Positions 43,125 to 52,785 are shown, counted from the first letter of the stretch. The stretch: 64,000 nucleotides of DNA from Hufsiella arboris (GCF_009834875.1 NZ_WVHT01000001.1:310001-374000); one strand, 5' to 3'. Numbers and translations: made by a program. The notes: generated by a model from the letters alone, not told the origin.

Positions 43125-44099
43125 TTAATTTGTGCCCGCTGTTCCTATGATCGCATTAAACGTCGTTATGCGCTCACTTAGATCATTGAGTTTTGTCGAC
43201 ATCGCGTCGGCATGTGTTTTTAGGTCGTTTGATAGATTTTTTAGTTCGCCTTTCTGCTTTCCGGCATCAAGCTGATTTATGGAATAAAGACGAATGATAA
43301 AATTATTTAAACCAAGAATATAGGGCTTATGGAAATCGTAAATTAACACATCAATAAGATTCGAGTATTTAGTAGCCAGCTCCTGGCTGTTCCAATAAAC
43401 GGCAATCGCCTGTTTATAAGTGTCTTTATATTTATCCGTAAAACTAAATGCTTCGTTATAGTCGACTATCTTTTCGCTTACCTGCGCGACCGTTTGGTTG
43501 CCAACACGCTGATAATTTTTCACAGTTTGCATCGCTGATGAAAGCATAGTGAGTGACGCGCTCAAATCTTTAGCCGTCCGCAAGTAAGTATTCATTGATT
43601 CCGTTATCAGGGGTAGAAATTCTGTTCGCCCCTTCATCTGCGCCGCAGCGCTTAACCCTTTGCGCTGGTTCTCTTTTAACAAGCGTAATATTTCATTGTA
43701 CCCTGTTGTAGTTTTCTTCTCCAATTTCGCGATGGCGGTACTTTGTGCAGTCAGCTTAGCTGAAACCAACTCCATTTTATCCGGATTTGGCTTTGAAATA
43801 TATATGTCAATAAACGTTGCAGGATCTTTTGGCAATATTGCGCGCCCTTCAAGCGGGTAACGAACGACGTAACTTTTCAGGTCCGACGAACCTATGTTCA
43901 CATATGTGGCCAGAGCGGGCAAACTCAGATTTATTATTCCCTGACGATCGGTAACCAGCTCCTGCCCGGTTATCAAAAATTTTGAATTACTCAAAGCACT
44001 GTAGTCTTCAAACCTGATCCGGAATTTGTAAGGCATATTTTGTGCGCTTGCGTTAAAGACAGCACCAGAGATAAGTAAAAAAAAGAGGTATTTTATCAT
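43125..44099 (-). CDS. Hypothetical exported helical protein
   Basis: The 324-residue protein has a signal peptide (YLFFLLISGAVFNASA), an N-terminal beta-sandwich-like part (about 20-110) and a long helical part (about 115-320). The helical part is rich in Ala, Ser, Lys and Asn with heptad-like spacing (MKGRTEFLPLITESMNTYL, ELKNLSNDLKTHADAMSTKL). I do not recognise a family. Two bases separate it from the upstream TAG-split membrane protein gene, which makes an operon likely. A periplasmic scaffold is possible. Confidence 0.75.
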   Translation of the reverse strand: MIKYLFFLLISGAVFNASAQNMPYKFRIRFEDYSALSNSKFLITGQELVTDRQGIINLSLPALATYVNIGSSDLKSYVVRYPLEGRAILPKDPATFIDIYISKPNPDKMELVSAKLTAQSTAIAKLEKKTTTGYNEILRLLKENQRKGLSAAAQMKGRTEFLPLITESMNTYLRTAKDLSASLTMLSSAMQTVKNYQRVGNQTVAQVSEKIVDYNEAFSFTDKYKDTYKQAIAVYWNSQELATKYSNLIDVLIYDFHKPYILGLNNFIIRLYSINQLDAGKQKGELKNLSNDLKTHADAMSTKLNDLSERITTFNAIIGTAGTN

Positions 44100-44101
44100 G
44101 A

Positions 44102-44701
44102 TCAGTCGACCGCTATGCTTAGAAAATCAGCTTTTGAAATAGTTCTTAAACTGTTATATAGTTCCTTTTTCCCCTTTGTAACAACTACTCGTGTTTCATA
44201 TCCGTTCTTAAAAGGAAGCACAAATGAAAAGTTTCCGAGACTATCGGATTTATAAATTGAGCTGCTGCCCTGAAATCGAATTTCTGCATTAGAAATTCCT
44301 TCTTTACTGGACAGTTCGAACACCCGTCCCTGGACGTTCACAGAGTCAGTTGCTTTATCCAGGGCGACAGTGAATTCGGTAAAACGCGACGAGTCACTTA
44401 GTTTGTAGCTCGCTGGGGATTTCAAAAAATACTCTGGTATGTCAAGAGACAAATTAATTTTCTCCCCGTGATAGTTTGCATCGATACCCGTAAACAAAAC
44501 ATTCCCATCCTCATCAATTTTTCTGCTTGCACGGTATTCCTTGATCGAAACCCGAACTGTTCCGGTGGTGACCAGCTCGTTAGCGCCCTGTGGACCGTTG
44601 AAAGTGAACGATAAACTCAAAGGCTCCCTGTTTCCAGGTTTGTATTGGTAAGCAATGTAAAGGATGATCAAAAAGATAACAACAGGCCCCGCTAGCTGCA
44701 G
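44102..44701 (-). CDS. Downstream part of a TAG-split membrane protein (carboxypeptidase-regulatory-like)
   Basis: The frame is open from directly after a TAG (44704-44702) to its stop at 44102 and has no ATG near its front; the first usable start is TTG at 44671. It begins with a membrane helix (LQLAGPVVIFLIILYIAYQY), followed by a periplasmic beta domain and a carboxypeptidase-regulatory-like fold (VNVQGRVFELSSKEGISNAE, DSLGNFSFVLPF). It is exactly in frame with the 73-residue protein upstream. Together they would form one 273-residue, three-helix membrane protein. Confidence 0.65.
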   Translation of the reverse strand: MQLAGPVVIFLIILYIAYQYKPGNREPLSLSFTFNGPQGANELVTTGTVRVSIKEYRASRKIDEDGNVLFTGIDANYHGEKINLSLDIPEYFLKSPASYKLSDSSRFTEFTVALDKATDSVNVQGRVFELSSKEGISNAEIRFQGSSSIYKSDSLGNFSFVLPFKNGYETRVVVTKGKKELYNSLRTISKADFLSIAVD

Positions 44702-44923
44702 CTATTTATTTTGCATCTGCATGTTGTATTTAGCCACCGACCGCAAAGCGCCCCCAATAAAAGCCGTTGCTATAAGATCGATAAAAATAACCAGCATAAA
44801 ATAAACTGGCGGCGAAAGATTGATCTGATTTGTAAACCTGATGATAAAATAGAAAAAAGCAAGGAAGACGATGAATCCAACCAGCGAAATAACAACCCAA
44901 TTATATGGCGTCAACTTTTTCAT
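44702..44923 (-). CDS. Upstream part of a TAG-split membrane protein
   Basis: The 73-residue protein starts MKKLTPYNWVVIS. It has two membrane helices (VVISLVGFIVFLAFFYFII and YFMLVIFIDLIATAFIGGAL) and ends NMQMQNK at TAG (44704-44702). The next codons continue in the same frame as a third helix and a periplasmic domain (44701-44102). An ATG at 45001 would add 26 residues without support. This looks like one gene with an internal stop: nonsense mutation, read-through or assembly error. Confidence 0.65.
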   Translation of the reverse strand: MKKLTPYNWVVISLVGFIVFLAFFYFIIRFTNQINLSPPVYFMLVIFIDLIATAFIGGALRSVAKYNMQMQNK

Positions 44924-45088
44924 TATCTTAAAAAGATTGATTAGATCAGTTGCCGTAATGAAGCATCCGATATTGCGGGCGGGTGAATTAAAGTTACACA
45001 AACTTTAACAACATGTAACAAATTAATCTATAAGTTTTGAGACGGTATGTTTTTGAATTAGATTACAGATATTCGCGTCATACATCAT

Positions 45089-45904
45089 ATGAAGAAGCTC
45101 AAATACGTGCTATCGGCAAGCGGACTTTTGCTTGCGGCGTGCTCCAAAAGCATTTATGCGCCAACAAATAAAATATATAAACAGCAGGCAAAATCGTTTG
45201 CACAAACCGTTGGTCAATATCCACCTGCTACTCCAGGCCAGGATTCGCTTGACCTGGCGAAGGACTTTGTAGGAACCATTAATTTTAATTTACGGAAACC
45301 TAATTTTGTCATTATTCATTATACGGCTCAGGATTCCGTTGCACAAACCCTCAAAACGTTTACATTAACAAGAACGCAGGTCAGCGCTCATTATGTTGTT
45401 GCCAAAGACGGTAAAATTTATCACATGCTGAATGATTATATGAGAGCCTGGCATGCAGGTGTTGGAAAGTGGGCCAACGATGCAGACATCAACTCCTCTT
45501 CTATCGGTATTGAAATTGATAACAATGGTACCGAACCATTTACAACGCCACAAATCGCCAGCCTCACTAAACTGTTAGGTAACCTGAAAAAAAACTATAA
45601 TATCCCAGCCGCGAATTTTATCGGCCATGCTGACATCGCTCCGAAACGCAAGCCTGATCCGGGTGTGCTTTTTCCATGGAAAGATCTGGCCAGGAAAGGT
45701 TTCGGATTATGGTACGATGATATTCTTGAGCTGCCGCCAGTTACTTTCGATTACCGCAAAGCTTTGCATACCATTGGTTACGATGTCAGCGACTACAATG
45801 CAGCGATCGTTGCTTTCAAAAAGCACTTTATACAAACCGATGTAAGGCCGCACCTTACGCAGCTGGACATGAACGTGATTTATAACTTATATCAGAAATA
45901 CTAA
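45089..45904 (+). CDS. N-acetylmuramoyl-L-alanine amidase lipoprotein (Amidase_2)
   Basis: The 271-residue protein has a lipobox (LLLAAC) and an AmpD/PGRP-like amidase core. The zinc ligand His regions are NFVIIHYTAQDS and FIGHADIAPKRKPDPGVLFPW (given as IGHADIAPKRKPDPG); further core stretches are SAHYVVAKDGKIYHML, RAWHAGVGKWA and SSIGIEIDNNG. A C-terminal helical extension (about 225-271) resembles a peptidoglycan-binding addition. It would cleave the amide between MurNAc and L-Ala in the periplasm, for wall recycling or daughter-cell separation. Confidence 0.94.
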   Translation: MKKLKYVLSASGLLLAACSKSIYAPTNKIYKQQAKSFAQTVGQYPPATPGQDSLDLAKDFVGTINFNLRKPNFVIIHYTAQDSVAQTLKTFTLTRTQVSAHYVVAKDGKIYHMLNDYMRAWHAGVGKWANDADINSSSIGIEIDNNGTEPFTTPQIASLTKLLGNLKKNYNIPAANFIGHADIAPKRKPDPGVLFPWKDLARKGFGLWYDDILELPPVTFDYRKALHTIGYDVSDYNAAIVAFKKHFIQTDVRPHLTQLDMNVIYNLYQKY

Positions 45905-45914
45905 AGTTGCCTGG

Positions 45915-46763
45915 TTATTTCCGGTACTGCATTCTGAAAGTTAACGGCGTCGTCCCTTCCGATTTTTTAAAGAGCTTAGAAAAATAGGTATGGTCGTCAT
46001 AGCCAAGTTCATTCGCGATTTCCTTGACATTGAGCGAGCTATAATAAAGCAAACGCTTCGCTTCGAGCAATACATGATACTGTATCCAATAGCTTACCGA
46101 ATATCCCGTTGCTTTCTTCAGTGATTCATTAAGGTAGCTTTCAGAAACATTTAAAATTGCTGCATAAGCTGCGGGACTTTTCAACGTCTTAACTTTTTCA
46201 AGCAGGAGATGCTTAAACTGCAACGCCAGTTCTTTAGGCCGTTTTGCTGTCAACGCGCCGTTAATCGGCTGATTAAAACACGAAGCAGCTATACCTAAAA
46301 AAGCATGAAGGATTGAATGAACCACCCCTTGAAAAAAGGGTGACTCCGGAGATTCGGCCGTTTTTTCCTTTAACAGGTTTAATAGCCGATTGCACTGTGA
46401 TATCAAATTATCGCTTAAGCAAAAAGGCTGATTCAGGGAAAACTGGCTGTCAAAAACCATTCGGTATTCACGGGGAATTAAATAAGCCTCGACCGCAATA
46501 AGCCATCCGCTTCCCTTTTCTTCCATCAGGCGACTATAAATCTGGCCAGGGAAAATATAACAAATTGATGGAGCGCTGATACTGACTTGCTGAAAATCCA
46601 GCATTAACGAGGCATTGCCATTTTCCAATAAATAAAAAAGATACCGTTCGTCGCGTTGTGTTTCCCAGGCTTCATTCATTGCCTGAGTAGCATTATTGAA
46701 ATGTTTCATATCAAAGCCGTGGCTGACTTTTTTCGCTAGCGGAGGGTCGGAAATATCGTACAT
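45915..46763 (-). CDS. AraC-family transcriptional regulator
   Basis: The 282-residue regulator has an N-terminal cupin-like sensory domain (about 20-130) and a C-terminal AraC double helix-turn-helix (about 185-282: LNVSESYLNESLKKATGYSV, then VKEIANELGYDDHTYFSKLF). Its ligand and targets are unknown. It is convergent with the amidase gene. A 600-bp poorly coding region lies upstream, beyond which the MFS transporter lies on the same strand. Confidence 0.93.
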   Translation of the reverse strand: MYDISDPPLAKKVSHGFDMKHFNNATQAMNEAWETQRDERYLFYLLENGNASLMLDFQQVSISAPSICYIFPGQIYSRLMEEKGSGWLIAVEAYLIPREYRMVFDSQFSLNQPFCLSDNLISQCNRLLNLLKEKTAESPESPFFQGVVHSILHAFLGIAASCFNQPINGALTAKRPKELALQFKHLLLEKVKTLKSPAAYAAILNVSESYLNESLKKATGYSVSYWIQYHVLLEAKRLLYYSSLNVKEIANELGYDDHTYFSKLFKKSEGTTPLTFRMQYRK

Positions 46764-47078
46764 GTAAGATCCGGTTTAAGAAGCTCAGATTTTTGACACA
46801 TTGAACCAGTAATAAATCATTGTTAAAAACACATTCTCAAAGACGTGCCTGAGCTGCATATCCTTGAATACATATACGGCAGTTTATTGACGAAAAGTTT
46901 TAAATTCCGTAAAAAATCAATCTGGCGATTTCAGCCTATTGCAAAATTTGATTTGGAATATTATCACACGCACTGCGAATGTTTTATAACCAAGCTATGC
47001 GACTATGGATTAGCCATTGCTTTAACCATTACAGATTATGTCCTTACGCTATCAATATCTTAGCAAGATAGGATTTCT
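46764..47078. other. Intergenic region without recognised content
   Basis: No coding region, repeat, hairpin or promoter box that I can support is present upstream of the AraC gene, apart from an unremarkable A/T-rich sequence. A 72-codon plus-strand frame (46845-47063) has no protein character. Confidence 0.4.
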
Positions 47079-47294
47079 TTATTGCTCAGACGCATCGTCC
47101 CCATCCGCAGACCGGGTACTTTCAGTATCTAATTCAAAAGACGGGACTGCAGCATCATACGCTCGTTCCAGTTCGTCATATTCGGCCGAGTTCTTATTTT
47201 CAACGCGTCCGCTAGCTGGATCGTTAAGAGGGTTTTTAGAGGAGTTTTGGGGAGTTTCTTCGTCCGGAGATGAAGAGTTATTTTCCGGTATCAT
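47079..47294 (-). CDS. Small acidic hypothetical protein
   Basis: The 71-residue product is highly acidic and disordered (MIPENNSSSPDEETPQNSSK, SADGDDASEQ) with a core LNDPASGRVE and YDELERAYDAAVPSFE. Short proteins with this core occur in Sphingobacteriaceae as far as I recall, but no function is known. Composition with few hydrophobics, and the lack of any other gene in 600 bp, favour a real gene. It could also be a chance frame. Confidence 0.5.
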   Translation of the reverse strand: MIPENNSSSPDEETPQNSSKNPLNDPASGRVENKNSAEYDELERAYDAAVPSFELDTESTRSADGDDASEQ

Positions 47295-47363
47295 ATCGTT
47301 AGAATTTATAGATATAAACCGTAAGCGCTTCTATTGTTTTAACTTTTATCTCATTGAGCATTT

Positions 47364-48662
47364 TTATTCGTTCATCCTTGAAAATTTCTCGGTATCACGC
47401 ATAGTTATACTTACAATCAGAGAAACACCAATGCAAGCGGTAAGATACCAATAAAAATAATTAGCATGTCCGCTTTGCTTACAAAGTAGGGCTACGTACT
47501 CGGCTGTTCCTCCAAAAAGAGCTACGGTAGTGGCATAAGGGAAACTCACGCCCAATGATCGTATGTTAGCGGGAAATTGTTCGGCTTTAATAATTGCCGA
47601 AATTGAAGTGCACATACTCAAAATAAACAACGATATTATTATCAGCGAAGTTGCAAGCCAGATATGATTGGCATGTTCCAGATTTGTCAGTATTGGAACC
47701 GTGGTCAGCATTCCGAGTACCCCATAGCAAATCATCATATTTTTCCGACCATACTTATCGCTTAACACACCGGATATAAGTTGAGCAAACATAAAGGCTA
47801 CAAGCGCAATGATTGTAATGGTGGTCGCATCATTTTTACTGAATCCGCTAGTATTAACTAAAAACTTCTGCATGTAAGCGGTGAATGTATAAAAGGCGAC
47901 TGTTGAGCCAATGGTTAAGCCAACGATTACACGAAGCTCGCGGCTAAATTTGAACATTTCCGACATAGACCCTTTAGTTTTTTCTGTTGCCGTTTCACTT
48001 CTAAACGAATGGGTTTCCGAAAGATTCCGACGAAGGTAAATTGCCGACAACGCCAGGATTGCCCCTACGGCGAAAGGTATTCTCCATCCCCAATCAGACA
48101 ATTGTTCCGGCGATAACAAGTAGCGTTGTAAAACCAATAAAATCGACAATGCGATAAGCTGCCCCAGAATCGTCGTTACATATTGGAAACTTGAATAAAA
48201 GCCCCGGCGATTTGACGGCGCTATCTCGCTTAAATAAGTTGCAGCAGTACCATATTCGCCGCCGATACTGATTCCTTGCAGCATCCTTGCTAAAACCAGA
48301 ATAATAGGTGCTACGATTCCAATTTGCTTATATCCCGGTACAAACGTGATAACCAGCGAGCCGGCGCTCATTAAAAGCACTGATAAGGTAAGTGCTGCCT
48401 TACGCCCTTTTCTATCGGCATACATACCCATAAGCCATCCGCCAAACGGGCGCATTAAAAATCCAATGGCAAAAATTCCCGCCGTATTAAGCAGCTGTGC
48501 CGTTTGATCGCCTTCAGGAAAAAAGGCAGAGGCAAAGTAAAGCGAAAACACCGAGTACGCGTACCAGTCGTACCACTCAACAAGGTTTCCTACCGAGCCT
48601 CCTAACACAGATTTGAATTGATTTTTAAAAGTATTCGGATAAGTATAATGTTCGATTGCCAT
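47364..48662 (-). CDS. MFS transporter of the metabolite:H+ symporter (MHS) type
   Basis: The 432-residue, about 12-helix transporter shows MHS-family features: GNLVEWYDWYAYSVFSLYFA in TM1, FGGWLMGMYADRKGRKAAL between TM2 and TM3, and RMLQGISIGGEYGTAATYLSE in TM4. The subfamily includes alpha-ketoglutarate permease KgtP, proline/betaine ProP and shikimate ShiA; the substrate here is probably an organic acid. Start chosen at MAIEHYTYPN (48662). Confidence 0.92.
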   Translation of the reverse strand: MAIEHYTYPNTFKNQFKSVLGGSVGNLVEWYDWYAYSVFSLYFASAFFPEGDQTAQLLNTAGIFAIGFLMRPFGGWLMGMYADRKGRKAALTLSVLLMSAGSLVITFVPGYKQIGIVAPIILVLARMLQGISIGGEYGTAATYLSEIAPSNRRGFYSSFQYVTTILGQLIALSILLVLQRYLLSPEQLSDWGWRIPFAVGAILALSAIYLRRNLSETHSFRSETATEKTKGSMSEMFKFSRELRVIVGLTIGSTVAFYTFTAYMQKFLVNTSGFSKNDATTITIIALVAFMFAQLISGVLSDKYGRKNMMICYGVLGMLTTVPILTNLEHANHIWLATSLIIISLFILSMCTSISAIIKAEQFPANIRSLGVSFPYATTVALFGGTAEYVALLCKQSGHANYFYWYLTACIGVSLIVSITMRDTEKFSRMNE

Positions 48663-48860
48663 TTTCGTCTGTCTTAAAAACAAAAAGATAAGGTTGCTTT
48701 GCGAACCCTTAACATACGAATAGCAAAAACAAAATCAACTCACAGATAATCAATTATTTAAAATTTTTATTGCGATCTTAGTTATACTAACCAAACATAT
48801 TACGATGCGAAAGACTGCAATGCACCCGCAATTAAATAATTAACTACAATCAAATAGCTT

Positions 48861-49649
48861 ATGAAGGAAGATCTATATCTAAAAACCGGGCGACTATTTT
48901 TAGGAATCGCCATAGCTGCGATAGGTATCATTCACATAGCCTCGGGTCATTTTCCGAATGGCTTGCTACCCGTTCCTCCGGCAATGCCCGGTCAAAGGCT
49001 TTTTTCAGCACTTACAGGCGTATTGTTAACTGCTTCCGGAATTTTGATCGTATCAAAAAAATGGACGTTTCAAGGTGCGATACTTGCAGCAATTGTCTGG
49101 TTTATTTTATTTCTACTGATTCATTTGCCTAAGCTATTTAATAACATGAAAGATGCTGGCGAATGGACAGTCGTTTTTGAAGTAGTTCCGCTTATTTGCG
49201 GTGCTGTTATTTTAATTGACAATTATTATCATGGCAACAGGCTGCAAAATCATCGAAAAAACTCAAAACTAAGTCTGTTTAGTGCATACTTTTTCGCAGT
49301 ATCCTTAATCGCCTTTGCAGTGCTGCATTATATATATGCAGAGTTTATAGCTACATTGATACCGGGCTGGATTCCCGGCCGGCTATTCTGGGCATATTTC
49401 GTCGGTGTGATATTTTTAGCCTGTGCAGTCAGTATAATTATTAACAAGCTCGTTCTGATTTCTTCGATACTTCTCAGCTTAATGTTTTTCCTTTGGTTTT
49501 GGATATTGCATTTGCCAAGAGTTATAGCAAGCTTACATACAGAAACTGAGTGGACAAGTCTGTTTGTAGTCCTGGCAATGAGCGGGATTTCGCTTTTAGC
49601 TGGATTTGCAATCAGCAGCCATAGTACCAACCTTACGAGGCGATATTAG
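48861..49649 (+). CDS. DoxX-like duplicated membrane protein
   Basis: The 262-residue protein has about eight hydrophobic helices in two similar halves. Half one begins GRLFLGIAIAAIGIIHIASG and half two FAVSLIAFAVLHYIYAEF, each with a following VPP/IPG loop (LLPVPPAMPGQRLFS and LIPGWIPGRLFWAY). This is the DoxX-like pattern of internally duplicated membrane proteins. Inner membrane; function unknown. It converges on glnS with a shared terminator. Confidence 0.8.
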   Translation: MKEDLYLKTGRLFLGIAIAAIGIIHIASGHFPNGLLPVPPAMPGQRLFSALTGVLLTASGILIVSKKWTFQGAILAAIVWFILFLLIHLPKLFNNMKDAGEWTVVFEVVPLICGAVILIDNYYHGNRLQNHRKNSKLSLFSAYFFAVSLIAFAVLHYIYAEFIATLIPGWIPGRLFWAYFVGVIFLACAVSIIINKLVLISSILLSLMFFLWFWILHLPRVIASLHTETEWTSLFVVLAMSGISLLAGFAISSHSTNLTRRY

Positions 49650-49687
49650 CCTTTTCGATATTGGTCAAGGTCTAAAGGCAAGGAAAC

Positions 49688-49720
49688 AAAAAAGGTTAAG
49701 CAAATGCTTAACCCTTTTTT
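49688..49720. terminator. Bidirectional terminator between DoxX-like gene and glnS
   Basis: GGTTAAG (49694-49700) pairs with CTTAACC (49707-49713), flanked by A6 and T6. It overlaps the glnS stop codon. Confidence 0.85.
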
Positions 49721-51381
49721 ATCTCTTTCGCCCAGGCATCCTTCAATGTCACCGTGCGATTAAAAACCAGCATTCCAGACGTTGAATCCTTATCAATTGT
49801 AAAATAGCCTTTGCGAATAAATTGATAGCCTTTCCCGTGCTCTGCATTTGCTAAATCCGCTTCTATAAATGCGTTTGGAATTACCTGCAAACTTTCTGTA
49901 TTGATGTATTCTTTAAAATCGCGCTCTTCGTTTCCCGGATCTTCTACTTTAAATAAACGATCATAAAGGCGAACTTCTGCAGTTTTCGCATGCGGGACAC
50001 TCACCCAATGAATCGTTCCTTTAACATGTATCCCACTTGTGTCGTGCCCGCTTTTGGACTCTGGGATGTATGTACAATGAATTTCGGTCACATTACCCGC
50101 TTCATCTTTAACAAAATCCTCGCATTTAACTATATAGGCATGTTTTAAACGAACACTTAAACCGGGTCCTAAACGGAAAAATTTCTTCGGTGGATTTTCC
50201 ATGAAATCCTCGCGTTCGACCCAGAGCTCGCGGCTAAAAGGAATTTGGCGACTTCCTTCACCGCCTTCAACTTCCGGATTGTTTTCGCCTTCCAGCATCT
50301 CATCCTGGCCTCCGGGATAATTGGTTATAACGAGTTTTACCGGATCAAGCACAGCCATACGGCGCCATGCAGATTTATTCAAATCTTCACGTATAAAAAA
50401 CTCCAGAAGGCTGTACTCTACAAGATTATCGCGTTTTGCAATACCTATCCTATCACAAAAATTCCTGATTGAAGCGGGTGTAAATCCTCTGCGGCGAAGC
50501 CCGCTGATCGTTGGCATACGCGGATCGTCCCATCCTTCAACAAACCCTTCGGTTACAAGCTGAAGTAGCTTTCTTTTGCTTGTAACAGTAAAATCAACAT
50601 TCCGACGGGCGAACTCATATTGCTTTGACGGATAAATTTCGAGCTTCTCTATCAGCCAGTCGTACAACTCGCGATGAGGGACAAACTCAAGCGTACATAT
50701 CGAATGCGTAATATTCTCAATTGAATCGCTTTGCCCGTGTGCGAAATCATACATTGGATAAATGCACCATTTGTTACCGGTACGATGATGGTGGGCATGT
50801 TTGATGCGGTATAAAATCGGGTCGCGCATTAACATATTAATGTGCGCCATATCAATTTTTGCACGTAACGTCCGCCTGCCATCTTCAAACTCACCATCCC
50901 TCATTCGTGAAAAAAGGTCGATATTCTCTTCAACTGAGCGGTTTCTGAATGGACTATCTTTTCCGGGTTCAGTAGGTGTACCTTTAAGTTCAGCCATCTC
51001 TTCCGCTGAAATATCATCGACGTAAGCAAGTCCTTTTTCTATAAGCTTGACGGCGTAACCGTAAAGAGTTTCGAAATAATCGGACGTATAAAGCTCCTCT
51101 TTCCAGGTAAAGCCAAGCCATCTGATGTCGTCTTTAATACTTTCCACATACTCCGTTTCCTCGGTGGTTGGATTCGTATCATCAAACCGGAGATTGGTAT
51201 AGCCGTTATATTTCTGAGTTAATCCAAAGTTTAGGCAAATACTGGATGCATGTCCTATATGCAGATAACCATTAGGCTCCGGAGGGAAACGGGTTACTAT
51301 TTTCTCGTATTTCCCCTCCTTTAAATCTTCTTCTATAATCTCTTCTATAAAATTCAGAGAGCGCTCTTCGTTTGTGATCAT
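49708..51381 (-). CDS. glnS: Glutamine--tRNA ligase
   Basis: The 557-residue class I synthetase charges tRNA-Gln. The HIGH motif is in [18 protein letters not shown], followed by [11 protein letters not shown]. The KMSKS position is [11 protein letters not shown]. The C-terminal beta-barrel anticodon domain is complete ([20 protein letters not shown]). A promoter box (minus, 51404-51397) is 15 nt from the ATG. Its presence beside gltX suggests that tRNA-Gln is charged directly in this organism. Confidence 0.97.
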   Translation of the reverse strand: MITNEERSLNFIEEIIEEDLKEGKYEKIVTRFPPEPNGYLHIGHASSICLNFGLTQKYNGYTNLRFDDTNPTTEETEYVESIKDDIRWLGFTWKEELYTSDYFETLYGYAVKLIEKGLAYVDDISAEEMAELKGTPTEPGKDSPFRNRSVEENIDLFSRMRDGEFEDGRRTLRAKIDMAHINMLMRDPILYRIKHAHHHRTGNKWCIYPMYDFAHGQSDSIENITHSICTLEFVPHRELYDWLIEKLEIYPSKQYEFARRNVDFTVTSKRKLLQLVTEGFVEGWDDPRMPTISGLRRRGFTPASIRNFCDRIGIAKRDNLVEYSLLEFFIREDLNKSAWRRMAVLDPVKLVITNYPGGQDEMLEGENNPEVEGGEGSRQIPFSRELWVEREDFMENPPKKFFRLGPGLSVRLKHAYIVKCEDFVKDEAGNVTEIHCTYIPESKSGHDTSGIHVKGTIHWVSVPHAKTAEVRLYDRLFKVEDPGNEERDFKEYINTESLQVIPNAFIEADLANAEHGKGYQFIRKGYFTIDKDSTSGMLVFNRTVTLKDAWAKEIKKG

Positions 51382-51396
51382 ATGTTATATAAGGCG

Positions 51397-51404
51397 CAAA
51401 AATA
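51397..51404 (-). promoter_or_regulatory. Promoter -7 box TATTTTTG for glnS
   Basis: A perfect TAnnTTTG on the minus strand, 15 nt before the ATG at 51381. Confidence 0.6.
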
Positions 51405-51576
51405 ATAAAAATCGAGGCGATTATAATTGACAGGCAAAGGTTTCACTCACTTTATGTTATTTAAGCTACATAAAACTAAGATGAACCAATTATCGTAAGT
51501 TATGTTATTCATGTAAAATATTGTGAAATTATCACAACATTTTACCAAATCTTATCAGACTTTTTTAGCTTTAGAG

Positions 51577-51999
51577 ATGCTAAACGATGATTTTGAACGC
51601 CCGATACGTGTTCTGGTTGCGAAGATAGGACTTGACGGGCACGACAGAGGAGCTAAAATTATTGCTACCAGCCTTCGGGATGCCGGAATGGAGGTTATTT
51701 ATACCGGCTTGCGCCAAACTCCCGAAATGGTAATTAATACGGCTATCCAGGAAGATGTTGATGCGATTGGAATATCAATTCTTTCCGGGGCGCATATGAC
51801 GGTTTTTCCAAAAGTCATGCAGTTGCTAAAAGACAATGAGTTGAACGATGTATTGATAACAGGCGGAGGAATCATTCCTGATAAAGATGTCGAAAAGCTA
51901 AATGAACTGGGAGTCGGAAAGCTTTTCGCCCCTGGATCAAGCACGAATGAAATTGCCGTTTATATAAAAAATTGGGTGCTGAATAATCGTAAATTGTAA
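51577..51999 (+). CDS. Stand-alone B12-binding domain protein (methylmalonyl-CoA mutase C-terminal type)
   Basis: The 140-residue protein is a cobalamin-binding domain: DGHDRG (His22 as lower axial ligand), [15 protein letters not shown] and [15 protein letters not shown]. It resembles the C-terminal half of methylmalonyl-CoA mutase but has no catalytic barrel. I start at 51577 because a GTG at 51523 would add an unsupported stretch. The enoyl-CoA hydratase gene begins 3 bp downstream. It probably works with a separate large subunit elsewhere or binds B12 as a sensor or carrier. Confidence 0.88.
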   Translation: MLNDDFERPIRVLVAKIGLDGHDRGAKIIATSLRDAGMEVIYTGLRQTPEMVINTAIQEDVDAIGISILSGAHMTVFPKVMQLLKDNELNDVLITGGGIIPDKDVEKLNELGVGKLFAPGSSTNEIAVYIKNWVLNNRKL

Positions 52000-52002
52000 C
52001 CT

Positions 52003-52785
52003 ATGATTTACAACACATTAATTACTAGTCTGAATAATCGCATTTTAACGGTTACGATTAATCGCGAGAATAAGTTGAACGCACTCAATAAGGAAACGCT
52101 TGATGAATTGCATAAATGCCTGAATGAAGCATTTAGTAATGAAGCGGTCGGCGGTATAATTATTACCGGTGCCGGAAAAAAGTCATTTGTTGCCGGTGCC
52201 GATATAGCAGAGTTCCAGGGTTTAAATGCAGAAGAAGCCAGCAATTTATCAAAATCGGGACACACGAAAGTATTTGATCTTATCGAAAACGGCCCGAAGC
52301 CTGTTATTGCTGCTGTAAACGGATTCGCTTTGGGCGGTGGACTGGAACTTGCGATGGCTTGCCATATTCGCATCGTGTCTGATAACGCCCGTTTTGGTTT
52401 ACCCGAAGTAACGTTGGGTTTAATTCCGGGATATGGCGGAACACAACGCCTTCCACAACTGGTTGGCAAAGGAAAGGCTATTGAAATGATCTTATCCGCG
52501 CAAATGATCGACGCAAACGAGGCCTTCAGAATCGGATTAGCCAACCAGGTTGTCACACTGGAAGAATTACTGCCTAAATCAGCCGAGTTATTAACAGTTG
52601 TTTTAAGCCGGGCTCCTTTAGCGGTTGCCGCGGCTATACGCGCAATAAACGCTGGATACACAGATGGAATTAATGGTTTTCAAACAGAAATAGAACAATT
52701 TGGCGGATGTTTTACAACAAACGACATCAAAGAAGGAGTTTCAGCTTTTTTAGAAAAGCGGGTTCCTAAATTTTGTGGAAACTAA
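52003..52785 (+). CDS. Enoyl-CoA hydratase/isomerase family protein
   Basis: The 260-residue crotonase-fold enzyme shows the oxyanion-hole segments GAGKKSFVAGADIAE and NGFALGGGLELAMAC, and the catalytic Glu regions LELAMAC and PEVTLGLIPGYGGTQRL. A reaction of 2-enoyl-CoA hydration in fatty-acid or amino-acid breakdown is likely. It directly follows the B12-binding gene, which suggests a linked acyl-CoA pathway. Length is typical. The antisense frame over it (52661-52008) is not coding. Confidence 0.93.
   Translation: MIYNTLITSLNNRILTVTINRENKLNALNKETLDELHKCLNEAFSNEAVGGIIITGAGKKSFVAGADIAEFQGLNAEEASNLSKSGHTKVFDLIENGPKPVIAAVNGFALGGGLELAMACHIRIVSDNARFGLPEVTLGLIPGYGGTQRLPQLVGKGKAIEMILSAQMIDANEAFRIGLANQVVTLEELLPKSAELLTVVLSRAPLAVAAAIRAINAGYTDGINGFQTEIEQFGGCFTTNDIKEGVSAFLEKRVPKFCGN

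Noticed and set aside
44993-45019. Inverted GTTACA/TGTAAC pair upstream of the amidase gene, as a second ECF-type divergent promoter
   Set aside because: Neither strand has GTC or CGTC at about 16 nt downstream, unlike the true pair at 37829-37940.
47038-47454. Plus-strand open frame of 138 codons across the small acidic gene
   Set aside because: It runs antisense into the MFS transporter gene, is serine-rich without domain character, and has no promoter box.
52008-52661. Antisense open frame of 217 codons opposite the enoyl-CoA hydratase gene
   Set aside because: It has no domain character and lies wholly on the opposite strand of a well-supported crotonase gene; it is a codon-usage shadow.
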